38,785 nucleotides of DNA, from positions 1 to 38,785 of the forward strand of contig JABDCX010000019.1 of NCBI GenBank assembly GCA_013287915.1, read 5' to 3'. The DNA comes from Chlamydiota bacterium (lineage in GTDB: Bacteria; Chlamydiota; Chlamydiia; Chlamydiales; Parachlamydiaceae). The translations under genes were made by a program, and so were the position numbers. Numbering within the stretch: the stretch's first letter is position 1; the number at the start of each line of letters is the position of its first letter. The notes beneath the pieces are model-generated. The model was not told the origin of the DNA. It searched no databases and saw only the letters and a list, made by a program, of their open reading frames with translations. Of the stretch, positions 8,646 to 16,148 are shown in pieces.

Positions 8646-8669
8646 AAACGGCAATTGCCGTTTCTAGGA
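8640..8669. terminator. perfect 30-bp palindrome, likely bidirectional terminator
   Basis: Two 15-nt arms (TCCTAGAAACGGCAA and its exact complement) meet with no spacer between convergent genes. Both stop codons, the plus-strand TAG at 8643-8645 and the minus-strand TAG at 8664-8666, lie inside it. The plus-strand flank is T-rich (TTTCTTTCTT) but not a clean T-tract, so termination may be imperfect. Confidence 0.55.
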
Positions 8670-9086
8670 TAATTTCTTTCTTAGGAGATACATTTTCGAA
8701 GAATTCTCGAACCCTTCGCGAATGAATTCGATTTGGTAGCCAAGCTTTTGGTAGAACGGAAGGGCTTGCCAGTCCATTGTGTTCAAGGTTGCAAAGGTGC
8801 ACCCCTTTTCACGCGCGTTGCGCTCAGCTTCTTCCATGAGCTTTGTCCCAAGACCAGTCTGGCGATGCAATTCATCCACCCAAAGCATGTCCACGTAAAG
8901 GCAACCAAAGATAAACACGCCGCTGATGCCACCCAAAATGGCCTTTTTGCCATCCCGAGCAATCACTTGAAATGCTTCAATGGGACGCATCCCCTTTTTC
9001 TTTGCGGCATCGGCGTCAATGCCTTTGAACAAGAGGTTTTCGTCTGCTTGAATGGGATTTTTTTGATACTCTAGAGAATAGTGCAA
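8664..9086 (-). CDS. GNAT-family N-acetyltransferase
   Basis: About 140 residues with the GNAT fold: the beta-bulge strand LYVDMLWVDELHR, the acetyl-CoA pyrophosphate loop RQTGLGTKLMEEAE, FATLNTMDWQALPFYQKLGYQIEF as the conserved C-terminal half, and a final strand KMYLLRKKL. It transfers acetyl from acetyl-CoA to an unknown amine. The frame opens directly after an in-frame TAG (9087-9089) that ends the transposase fragment, and the first possible start is a TTG at 9086. The N-terminus HYSLEYQKNPIQADENLLF looks complete for the family, so little has been lost. The original start codon may have been replaced when the IS remnant arrived. Confidence 0.8.
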   Translation of the reverse strand: MHYSLEYQKNPIQADENLLFKGIDADAAKKKGMRPIEAFQVIARDGKKAILGGISGVFIFGCLYVDMLWVDELHRQTGLGTKLMEEAERNAREKGCTFATLNTMDWQALPFYQKLGYQIEFIREGFENSSKMYLLRKKLS

Positions 9087-9368
9087 CTACCCAACCTTTT
9101 TCTTTAGCAATACTTTAGAAGATTTTAAGGTATGGACATGATGGAATAGCTCTATTTTTTCAGGTTTGCCACCGACGCTTTGTGCATGCTGCGAGTTTTC
9201 GAAAATTTGCGCACCGTTTGCGATAAAGTGGTGCTTCCAATCTGATAGGAGTGTGGGAGCAACACCTAATTCCGCAGCTAACTGCGTTACGGTCTTCTTC
9301 CCTTTCAAGATTTCCACCACTGCTTTAAGCTTAAAAGCAGCTGAGTAATTCTTCTGAGTTGCAACCAT
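9087..9368 (-). mobile_element. IS3-family transposase OrfA remnant
   Basis: From an ATG at 9368 with GGGGGATGCT upstream, the product has the OrfA helix-turn-helix of IS3/IS150-type elements: YSAAFKLKAVVEILKGKKTVTQLAAELGVAPTLLSDWKHHFI. A leucine-zipper-like tail (EKIELFHHVHTLKSSKVLLKKKVG) follows and ends in TAG. The frame is about 93 codons, close to a whole OrfA, but no OrfB (DDE catalytic domain) follows: the GNAT gene begins immediately after the stop, in the same frame. No terminal inverted repeats were recognised. It is probably a dead remnant that cannot transpose by itself. Confidence 0.8.
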
Positions 9369-9492
9369 AGCATCCCCCGTTTTTAATCTCAGGCACCACT
9401 CATGCGCAAATTGAGTTTCCGCATAAAATGGGCAGCATACATGTAAAGATATATTTTTGGAAATACTTTCTAAACACATGATGTATGAAGAA

Positions 9493-9608
9493 TTTCGTGC
9501 CCGTGTGCGTGTGCGTGCCCGTGCCCGAAATTAATAGTCCTCCGCGATGGCCCAAAACGGGATCGATTGAAAATAAATCGGGCACGGGCACGCACACGGG
9601 CACGAAAA
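9493..9608. repeat. GTGCCC-rich imperfect inverted repeat
   Basis: The left arm (about 9493-9529) reads TTTCGTGCCCGTGTGCG then TGTGCGTGCCCGTGCCCG. The right arm (about 9576-9608) is its reverse complement except for the loss of one 6-bp GTGTGC unit. The arms are built from short CGTG/CCCGTG units and flank a ~46-bp spacer. The element lies between the IS remnant and the Nudix gene, has no coding signal, and would fold into a very stable hairpin. Confidence 0.7.
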
Positions 9609-9636
9609 GAGCTGGTGATGAAGGATCAGCCCTGAC

Positions 9637-10047
9637 TTATTCGATTTGGGAGAGGGCTTCTTCCAGCGCCTTCTTGTCTGTTGCGTAGGTAATTAGAGCG
9701 TCTGCTTGGGCGAGGGGGACCCAGCGGAAGTCGGAAATTTCGGCGGCCTGTGGGACGACGTTGCCTGAAGTGATGGCGGCAAAATAGACGACGGTCTTGT
9801 CGACGAGTTGTCCCTGGTTTTTAAAGGTGTAGTGGGTGGTAATGGCGTCGGTGAGGTATTGCACGACTGATAAGCCTGTCTCTTCGATCAGTTCGCGCTC
9901 GGCTGCTTCTTTGGGATTTTCGGCTCCATCGGGATGCCCTTTGGGAAAACCCCAATAGTGAGCAGATGAGTGCTGCACCAAAAGCACTTCCCACTGCTTC
10001 CCCCTCTTCTGGAAAGGAATGATCCCAAATGAGTAGTCCTTGATAAT
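9637..10047 (-). CDS. Nudix hydrolase (chlamydial Ap4A-hydrolase type), non-canonical start
   Basis: The Nudix box is complete: GHPDGAENPKEAAERELIEETGL. It hydrolyses nucleoside diphosphates linked to another group; the fabF-adjacent chlamydial member is usually called an Ap4A hydrolase. The only standard start is a GTG at 9987, which would remove the first beta-strand. The frame stays open upstream and encodes IIKDYSFGIIPFQKRGKQWEVLLV, matching the family N-terminus. Translation therefore most likely begins at the ATT at 10047 or ATC at 10044, just after GGAGG and next to the fabF stop. I give the ATT coordinate; the exact codon is uncertain. It is the last gene of the nadD-rsfS-fabF run. 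Confidence 0.8.
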   Translation of the reverse strand: MIKDYSFGIIPFQKRGKQWEVLLVQHSSAHYWGFPKGHPDGAENPKEAAERELIEETGLSVVQYLTDAITTHYTFKNQGQLVDKTVVYFAAITSGNVVPQAAEISDFRWVPLAQADALITYATDKKALEEALSQIE

Positions 10048-10055
10048 GCCTCCAA

Positions 10056-11300
10056 CTAGTGAGTATAGGCACCAAAAACAAGCGTAGCATTGTGGCCGCC
10101 AAAGCCAAACGAATTGGAAATTGCGACCTTAATCGAGGCTTTTTGAGCTTGAGTCGGAAGCGAGAAGCCGAGATCGGGCTCGGGATCTTCAAGATTGATG
10201 GTGGGGTGCACCATCCCCGTGGTAATGGCCTTAATGGTAGCCACCGCTTCTATACCGCCAGACGCTCCAAGAGAATGCCCGATCATCGATTTCGTGGCGT
10301 TCATCAGGATCTTCTCTGGCTTTTTAAACACTTTTTTAAGAGCATTCACTTCAGCGATGTCGCCAACAGGTGTGGAAGTCGCATGGGCATTGACGTAATC
10401 GACGTTTTCTGCAGTGATGCCGGCATCGGCAAGAGCATTGCGGAGGCACAAAGCGACTCCCTCTCCATCGCTGCGAGGCTCCGTCATGTGGTACGCATCG
10501 CAAGACATGCCGCCGCCCAAGTATTCAGCAAGAATGGGTGCGCCCCGTTTGAGAGCATGCTCTAAACTTTCAAGGACGATGACGCCAGCTCCCTCCCCCA
10601 TGACAAACCCATCGCGGCCGCGGTCCCAAGGGCGAGAGGCTCTTGTGGGTTCATCGTTGCGCTGCGAAAGTGCTTTGCAGGCACAAAAACCCGCTACACC
10701 CATTTGCAGCACAGCGGCTTCTGTTCCACCACATACCATCAAATCAACTTCGTTGTTGCGGATGTGAGAGGCTGCCGCGATGATCGAATTATTGGCAGTC
10801 GCACAAGCGGTTGCAATCGAGTAATTGGGGCCCATAAAGCCAACATCCATCGCCAGTGCCGCGCCGGCCATGTTGGGGAGAATATAGGGAATAAAGAAAG
10901 GAGTCACGCGGCGCAGTCCCTTTTCTGCAAGGGTCTTGACGCCATCGACGAAGACACTCATGCCACCCATGCCTGAGCCTAAAATGATGCCGCAACGGGT
11001 CTTATCGATTGTTGCAAGACCTTCAGGTCCAAGCTTCGCCTGTTCGAGTGCTTTTTTTCCGGCAACCATGCCATAGGCAATAAATGGATCGATGCGGCGC
11101 GCTTGTTTTTTATCGACGTATTCGCCCGGATCAAAATTGACGATCGAGGCGGCAAAACGGGTTGGAAAACCTTCACAAGAAAAGTGGTTGATGGTGGCAA
11201 CACCGCTTTTCCCAGCGAGCAGTTGTTCGTAAAATGTGTCTACATCGTGTCCTAAGCAGGAAACAACCCCAAGTCCCGTGACTACAATTCGTTTTTTCAT
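10056..11300 (-). CDS. fabF: 3-oxoacyl-[acyl-carrier-protein] synthase II
   Basis: 414 residues, the standard length. This condensing enzyme extends acyl-ACP with malonyl-ACP in type II fatty acid synthesis. The catalytic Cys lies in SIATACATA (Cys166). The two active-site His are in VNAHATSTPVGD and SMIGHSLGASG, about residues 305 and 342. The C-terminal NSFGFGGHNA loop is present. rsfS lies 6 nt upstream and the Nudix gene begins about 9 nt downstream, an order also known in Chlamydia. No anomaly. Confidence 0.97.
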   Translation of the reverse strand: MKKRIVVTGLGVVSCLGHDVDTFYEQLLAGKSGVATINHFSCEGFPTRFAASIVNFDPGEYVDKKQARRIDPFIAYGMVAGKKALEQAKLGPEGLATIDKTRCGIILGSGMGGMSVFVDGVKTLAEKGLRRVTPFFIPYILPNMAGAALAMDVGFMGPNYSIATACATANNSIIAAASHIRNNEVDLMVCGGTEAAVLQMGVAGFCACKALSQRNDEPTRASRPWDRGRDGFVMGEGAGVIVLESLEHALKRGAPILAEYLGGGMSCDAYHMTEPRSDGEGVALCLRNALADAGITAENVDYVNAHATSTPVGDIAEVNALKKVFKKPEKILMNATKSMIGHSLGASGGIEAVATIKAITTGMVHPTINLEDPEPDLGFSLPTQAQKASIKVAISNSFGFGGHNATLVFGAYTH

Positions 11301-11306
11301 TTTTCC

Positions 11307-11696
11307 TCATTCGACCAGCGGCCTCTTCTTAACGTCAATGGCAACATCGACAATTTTAGCTTTCCGCCACAAGTCTTCTAAGGCATACTTCTCGCGCAGA
11401 TCAGGTGTCATCAAGTGAACGACCACTTCAGCACAATCGATGACAATCCAATCTCCCACGCTTTGTCCTTCCGCGTGGTAAACGGGTATGCTCAATTTTT
11501 CACACACACCAACTATGGCATTGTACAGCGACTTCACGTGCCGCTCAACCGTTCCTTCCGCAATGATGCAATAATCACTCATCGTCGAGATGTGGTGAAC
11601 ATCTAATGCTAAAATATTAAAACCCTTTTTATCAAAGATCGTCTGGGCAATAATATCCAGGAACAGCGTCTTGCGATCACTCGTCTTTTCTGCCAT
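11307..11696 (-). CDS. rsfS: ribosomal silencing factor RsfS
   Basis: 129 residues, typical of the RsfS/Iojap family, which binds ribosomal protein uL14 and blocks subunit joining when nutrients run low. The family core is clear: NILALDVHHISTMSDYCIIAEG, then HAEGQSVGDWIVIDCAEVVVHLMTPDLREKYALEDLW. The ATG at 11696 lies inside the 3' end of nadD (20 nt overlap), which suggests translational coupling. The nadD-rsfS pairing is common across bacteria. Confidence 0.95.
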   Translation of the reverse strand: MAEKTSDRKTLFLDIIAQTIFDKKGFNILALDVHHISTMSDYCIIAEGTVERHVKSLYNAIVGVCEKLSIPVYHAEGQSVGDWIVIDCAEVVVHLMTPDLREKYALEDLWRKAKIVDVAIDVKKRPLVE

Positions 11697-12315
11697 AATC
11701 CTCCATAGAGTATAAACGATGTGCTTGAATGTAGTCCAATACTTTTGCGGGCACCAAATGGCCGCAATATAATCTTTTTGAAAGCCTCCCTCTTATCTCC
11801 GTGCTCGAGATATCCATCATCGGGATGGGGGTTACCCACCTCTTCAATGCCTGAGCAATAGCAGAGCTTAAGTCTTTCGGCAAGAACAAAGTATATCCAG
11901 GCCGCTGCCCCACGAGTAAATCCACCTGGTGGATGATTTCGTCCGCCCGGTGCCACTTGGGAAATGACGCAGCGGCATCCTCACCTAAAAGGAGGACTAA
12001 ACGGCAAGAGCGATTGTTTTTTTTAAACTCTTGCTGCAATTCTTGGATGGTATCGTACGTATAGGAAACCCCTTCGCGCTGCAATTCCCGATCGTCTAGG
12101 GTAAATCCAGGGATGTCAGACAGGGCCAGGCGAAGCATCTCGAGGCGCTGGGAAGCAGAAGCTTCTCCAGGGACTGGTTTGTGGGGGTTTTGACCGGCGG
12201 GAATAAATCTCACCTCATCGAGCCCGTGCGCCTCTTTCAGCGACAGGGCCAGGTTGAGGTGGCCAAAATGGATTGGATCGAATGTTCCACCAAAAATGGC
12301 TACTGTTTCCGTGAT
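11677..12315 (-). CDS. nadD: nicotinate-nucleotide adenylyltransferase, non-canonical start
   Basis: This enzyme makes deamido-NAD from nicotinate mononucleotide and ATP. The nearest standard start is a GTG at 12213 (MRFIPAGQNPHKP...), but that would remove the catalytic nucleotidyltransferase motif. The same frame upstream encodes VAIFGGTFDPIHFGHLNLAL (about 12303-12244), with the essential GGTFDPIHxGH. Between there and the glnN stop (12327-12329) there is no ATG, GTG or TTG in frame. The plausible initiator is ATC at 12315, three nt after GAGG, or ACG at 12312 or ATT at 12297. The C-terminal motif ISSTEIR is present, and the full length of about 213 aa matches the family. Confidence 0.88.
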   Translation of the reverse strand: MTETVAIFGGTFDPIHFGHLNLALSLKEAHGLDEVRFIPAGQNPHKPVPGEASASQRLEMLRLALSDIPGFTLDDRELQREGVSYTYDTIQELQQEFKKNNRSCRLVLLLGEDAAASFPKWHRADEIIHQVDLLVGQRPGYTLFLPKDLSSAIAQALKRWVTPIPMMDISSTEIRGRLSKRLYCGHLVPAKVLDYIQAHRLYSMEDYGRKDE

Positions 12316-12326
12316 GAACCTCGCGT

Positions 12327-14504
12327 TTAAACGATAAATAGCATTTCGCGGTACTTTGGTAAAGTCCAGAGTTGATCATCGGTCAAATTTTCCAAGTGAT
12401 CCACTGCAGCGCGCAACTCTTCCCCTTCTGGTAAGACGGCGTAGCAAAACGCTTGAGCTTTGGCGTGGAGCGTTTTTTGGTTCAATGCTTTTTCCTTTGC
12501 CTTTTCTAACCCCTCGCACGCGTGCATCGCGCGGTCTATGAGCGCTGAAAAATCCTTCACGAGAGCGTGCTGAGGCGATTTCTTCGCAAGGCCCGCCGCA
12601 TTTGCGAGACTCTTTCCCAGCTCTTTTTGCCAACGGAAGGCAGCAGGCAAGATTTTGGTCCTAAAAAGATCGATCATCAGATTCACTTCAATTTCCACGG
12701 TGTGCAAGTAAATTTCTGTCAAAATATCGCGGCGGCTTTTCAGCTCCTCTTCTGTAAGAATCCGCTCAAAAGCGGCCACTGTTGCTGGGGTTGTCAGTTC
12801 GGCAAACGAATCGATCGACTTTTTGATAATAGGCAAGTTTCTCTTTTTAGCCTCTTTCTGCCACTCTTCGCTATAGTTGTCTCCTCCAAAGCGAACATTC
12901 TTTGATTGGCGCAAATATTTGCGGGCCACTTCAATCACGACGGTGAACAGTTCTTCCTTTCCTTTTTTGCCTTTCAAGGCAACCTCAAGGTCATCTACGA
13001 GGCGATTAACGCTCTCAGCAACGATCGCATTCAGAACTGTTACGGGAAAGGAAGGATTGGCAGAGGAACCAACCGCTCTAAACTCAAATTTATTTCCCGT
13101 AAAGGCAAAGGGTGAGGTGCGGTTGCGGTCTGTGGCATCTTTGGCAAAATCAGGGCTGACATCCAATCCTAGATTATAGCCTTTCGATTTCCCTTCGCGG
13201 ATGTGGCTCCCCTTCTTTTCAATATCGTTGAGGATCCTCTCGAGCTCTTCTCCCAAATAAACGGAAATGATGGCTGGCGGCGCCTCATGCCCTCCCAAGC
13301 GGAAATCGTTCCCTGCAGAGGCAATCGAGGCGCGCAGTAAGCCGGAGTGGCGGTGCACGGCATCGAGAATAGCAGCAACGATCACGATGAAGTGGAGGTT
13401 GTTCTCAGGGGTATCGGAAGGGTCTAATAGATTAATTCCCGTGTCGGTGGAGATCGACCAGTTGCAGTGTTTACCCGACCCGTTGATATCGTGAAAGGGC
13501 TTTTCGTGGAGCAAACAGGAAAGATCGTGCTTTGTCGCAATCTGCCGCATAAGCTCCATCAACAAAATGTTGTGATCGATCCCAAGCGAAGAGCGTTCAA
13601 AAACAGGAGCAACTTCATGCTGCGCCGGTGCGACTTCGTTGTGTCTCGTTTTGACGGGGATCCCCAATCGCAATGCTTCTATCTCAAAATCGCGCATGAA
13701 CGCTAAGATTCGATCCTTGACCGAGCCAAAGTAGTGGTCTTGCAGCTGTTGCCCTTTGGGAGCCGAGGCGCCAAAAACGGTGCGCCCACCCATCACAAGG
13801 TCTGGGCGCAAATTGCGCCAAGCACGGTCGATGACGAAATACTCTTGCTCACACCCCAAAGTGGTGTTGATGTGCTCCGCATGAATCCCAGTCAATTTGA
13901 GCAGCCTCAAGACAGCATCCTTAAGCTTGCTATCTGACCGTAAAAGCGGAATCTTGGTATCGAGAACCGCACCCGTCCACGAAAAAAAGATCGAGGGGAT
14001 GCACAAAGTCACTCCGTCTCCACCGCTCCAAAGAAACACAGGCGATGTAGGATCCCATCCAGTGTAGCCACGCGCTTCGTAGGTGCTTCTCAATCCTCCT
14101 GAAGGGAATGAGGAGGCATCCGGCTCGCCTTGGATCAGCTGTTTGCCGCTAAATTTTTCAATCACCTGATCCGGGGCATTCCAATCGATAAAGGCGTCGT
14201 GTTTTTCAGCTGTTGCACCTGTGAGAGGCTGAAACCAGTGGCTATAATGGGTAGCTCCCCTCTCAATCGCCCACTCCTTCATCGCCATCGCAATCGAATC
14301 GGCGTGCTCGGGTTTAATCTTCTCCCTTGCGTCCATCGCTCGGACCACGTTCTTGTACACGTCGCGCGGAAGCATTTTTTGCATCACTTTGCGATTGAAC
14401 ACATGCGTTCCAAACACTTCAGAAGAACATTCATTGGGGGTTGTATTGGGGGAAATCTTCGATCGACTAGTCACAGTCGCAAGTGCAGCAAAACGGGGAT
14501 TCAT
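12327..14504 (-). CDS. glnN: type III glutamine synthetase
   Basis: 725 residues, the size of GSIII (Bacteroides GlnN type), not the ~450-470 of GSI/GSII. It makes glutamine from glutamate, ammonia and ATP, and family members are hexamers. GSIII hallmarks: the N-terminal VFGTHVFNRKVMQKMLP, HYSHWFQPLTGATAEKHDAF, FPSGGLRSTYEARGYTGWDPTSP, the metal/ATP segments KTRHNEVAPAQHEVAPVFE and NGSGKHCNWSIST, and NRTSPFAFTGNKFEFRAVGSS. The ATG at 14504 has AAGGAG upstream, and the next gene (nadD) begins within ~12 nt of its stop. Glutamine synthetase is absent from Chlamydia proper, so this gives a nitrogen-assimilation ability the pathogens lack. Confidence 0.96.
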   Translation of the reverse strand: MNPRFAALATVTSRSKISPNTTPNECSSEVFGTHVFNRKVMQKMLPRDVYKNVVRAMDAREKIKPEHADSIAMAMKEWAIERGATHYSHWFQPLTGATAEKHDAFIDWNAPDQVIEKFSGKQLIQGEPDASSFPSGGLRSTYEARGYTGWDPTSPVFLWSGGDGVTLCIPSIFFSWTGAVLDTKIPLLRSDSKLKDAVLRLLKLTGIHAEHINTTLGCEQEYFVIDRAWRNLRPDLVMGGRTVFGASAPKGQQLQDHYFGSVKDRILAFMRDFEIEALRLGIPVKTRHNEVAPAQHEVAPVFERSSLGIDHNILLMELMRQIATKHDLSCLLHEKPFHDINGSGKHCNWSISTDTGINLLDPSDTPENNLHFIVIVAAILDAVHRHSGLLRASIASAGNDFRLGGHEAPPAIISVYLGEELERILNDIEKKGSHIREGKSKGYNLGLDVSPDFAKDATDRNRTSPFAFTGNKFEFRAVGSSANPSFPVTVLNAIVAESVNRLVDDLEVALKGKKGKEELFTVVIEVARKYLRQSKNVRFGGDNYSEEWQKEAKKRNLPIIKKSIDSFAELTTPATVAAFERILTEEELKSRRDILTEIYLHTVEIEVNLMIDLFRTKILPAAFRWQKELGKSLANAAGLAKKSPQHALVKDFSALIDRAMHACEGLEKAKEKALNQKTLHAKAQAFCYAVLPEGEELRAAVDHLENLTDDQLWTLPKYREMLFIV

Positions 14505-14528
14505 CGCCTTCTCCTTTTTATATTACGA

Positions 14529-15182
14529 TTATATCATCGCCCAGCCGTGTGCATGGCAGTGGGCCTTCAGTTTGCGATCGACATTGACACCAACAGCGGT
14601 TCCTGCCGCTTGCAAAAATTCCAAGTCGTGAAAGCTATCTGAATAAGCTGTCACCTGTTCTTTTGCACACCCGCTCGTGCAACGCCACTCATCGAGATAA
14701 TTGGCTTTTTGGCGTCCCTGAACGATCACAGAAATGTGACAAAAACAACCATCTTTGTCAACAGCATACTGCGTGGCTAAGCAGTGGGAAACTCCAAGTC
14801 GTTTAGCAATAGGCTCTACAAGAAAATCGGGAGAACTAGACAAAATCGCAACCTGTTCTCCCGCTCTTTGTGCTTCCTTTAGCTTTGCAATGGCTGGTTG
14901 ATAGATCAGCTCATCGACCGAAAGAGTGACAAATTGCTCGGCAAATTGCCGAATTTGAATGGCATTAGCGCCAAAAAAAAAGTTCTGAAAGGCGCGTTGG
15001 TGCACCTCTTCGATCGATAAAAACCCCAACTTATGAGAAACGGTAAAGAAGACAACAGAAGCGATTTTCGCAAAAGAAAAGTAGCGCTGCGCATACAAAA
15101 ACTTTGCAAAAGCAAAGCTGCTAGTGACCTTCAAAAGTGTGCAGTCAAGATCAAATGCACTGATTTTTCGCTCTGCACTCAT
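14529..15182 (-). CDS. HAD-IB phosphatase (SerB-like)
   Basis: About 217 residues from the ATG at 15182; the alternative TTG at 15197 has its Shine-Dalgarno too close. Motif I is ISAFDLDCTLL, motif II AILSSSPDFLVEPIAKRLG, the Lys is in VQGRQKANYL and motif IV is TAYSDSFHDLEFL. This pattern and the helical cap belong to subfamily IB, which includes phosphoserine phosphatases. A hydrophobic helix FAKIASVVFFTVSHKLGFL lies in the cap. It sits 25 nt before glnN and 11 nt after the antitoxin gene. The substrate is unknown. Confidence 0.82.
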   Translation of the reverse strand: MSAERKISAFDLDCTLLKVTSSFAFAKFLYAQRYFSFAKIASVVFFTVSHKLGFLSIEEVHQRAFQNFFFGANAIQIRQFAEQFVTLSVDELIYQPAIAKLKEAQRAGEQVAILSSSPDFLVEPIAKRLGVSHCLATQYAVDKDGCFCHISVIVQGRQKANYLDEWRCTSGCAKEQVTAYSDSFHDLEFLQAAGTAVGVNVDRKLKAHCHAHGWAMI

Positions 15183-15208
15183 TGGATCTATCCCCAAACC
15201 TTCTTCAA

Positions 15209-15604
15209 TTAAATGCCTTTTGCCACCATTGGCACGGTCGGACGACCATATCCATTTTCATGATAAACGTTTATGACTGCTTGCTTTCGACTGCGCGGCT
15301 TTTGTCGTACAATAATATCGATATCCTGCCCAAGCGCATTCAGGAAATGAATTAGGCGCTCAACAGAAAAGCCATCAAGCTTACGGCGAATTAAAGCAGA
15401 TACCTTTGGTTGATTAATGCCCATCACCTTTGCAGCTTGTACTTGAGTCAGTTTTTTCTTCTTTATAATCTGCTCGATTTCCCATACAAGTTTGGCTTTT
15501 GTAAGCTCTTCATCTGGATTTTCAATGCCAATATCCGCGAAGACGTTGCCACTACTCATTTCACACTCGATTTCTTCGAAACTCTCTTGTTTCTTTTTTC
15601 TCAT
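15209..15604 (-). CDS. XRE-family antitoxin (HigA-like)
   Basis: About 131 residues from the ATG at 15604, with GGGAG 8 nt upstream; the frame is open to 15640 but without a ribosome site. It has a clear XRE helix-turn-helix: LTQVQAAKVMGINQPKVSALIRRKLDGFSVERLIHFLNALGQDIDIIV. It starts 5 nt after the toxin-like gene, the toxin-first order typical of higBA-type modules. Such antitoxins bind and neutralise the toxin and repress the pair's promoter. The C-terminal tail NVYHENGYGRPTVPMVAKGI is not part of the XRE fold. Confidence 0.85.
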   Translation of the reverse strand: MRKKKQESFEEIECEMSSGNVFADIGIENPDEELTKAKLVWEIEQIIKKKKLTQVQAAKVMGINQPKVSALIRRKLDGFSVERLIHFLNALGQDIDIIVRQKPRSRKQAVINVYHENGYGRPTVPMVAKGI

Positions 15605-15609
15605 ACAGA

Positions 15610-15993
15610 TTACTCCCTGCCACTTTTGGCGGCGATCCATTCTTTATACTTTTGCTGCGCCCATTTTAGCCTTATTTCAACAAGATCAATCTCCTGCTTA
15701 GGCGTCTTGATACCTGTCTTGGACTTCTTCTGAAATGCATGAAGTACATATACCACCTCAGCAAACTGCACCGTGTACATGGTTCGATACGTTCCGCTTC
15801 CATCCTCTTCAACAATCTCTAAGATAGAAGCTCCTTTGAATCCTTTAAGCGGCTTAGCGTTCTTGTGCTTGCCACCTTCCTGCGCCATGTACAAAGCGTG
15901 CCCCATCTCCTTCCTGACAGCCTTAGGAAAAGCTATAAAGTCCTTTTTGCTGGATCCTATCCAACCAAGATCCTTAACTATTTTCTCACCCAT
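15610..15993 (-). CDS. RelE/HigB-superfamily toxin (phage Gp49-like)
   Basis: 127 residues. The protein fits the phage-derived Gp49-like branch of the RelE/HigB toxins: WIGSSKKDFIAFPKAVRKEMGHALYMAQEGGKH, then the core GFKGASILEIVEEDGSGTYRTMYTVQFAEVVYVLHAFQKKSKTGIKTP. Members are ribosome-dependent mRNA interferases. The basic and aromatic residues of the YVLHAFQKKSK strand correspond to the usual active-site region. The start has GAGGG upstream. The XRE antitoxin gene follows after 5 nt. Functionality is inferred from intact length and pairing. Confidence 0.85.
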   Translation of the reverse strand: MGEKIVKDLGWIGSSKKDFIAFPKAVRKEMGHALYMAQEGGKHKNAKPLKGFKGASILEIVEEDGSGTYRTMYTVQFAEVVYVLHAFQKKSKTGIKTPKQEIDLVEIRLKWAQQKYKEWIAAKSGRE

Positions 15994-16148
15994 CTCACCC
16001 TCTATTCTTATTATCCCAGTTTTGGGCTATTTAATCAACGTGTTTTTTCGTTTTGCACTCATTGGTCATATTCCTCAACAGCCACCAGAAAAACTAGCAA
16101 TAAGAAAATTAAACACGAAGAGATAGATAATTTTTACAGGCATGATTA

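Noticed and set aside
9485-9688. Short plus-strand frame running through the GTGCCC inverted repeat.
   Set aside because: Its VCVCVPVP-like product only reflects the repeat; no ribosome site.
10059-10565. Plus-strand frame of 168 aa opposite fabF.
   Set aside because: Antisense to an intact FabF; no motif or ribosome site.
14130-14642. Plus-strand frame of 170 aa opposite glnN and the HAD gene.
   Set aside because: Antisense to conserved glnN sequence; crosses two genes on the other strand.
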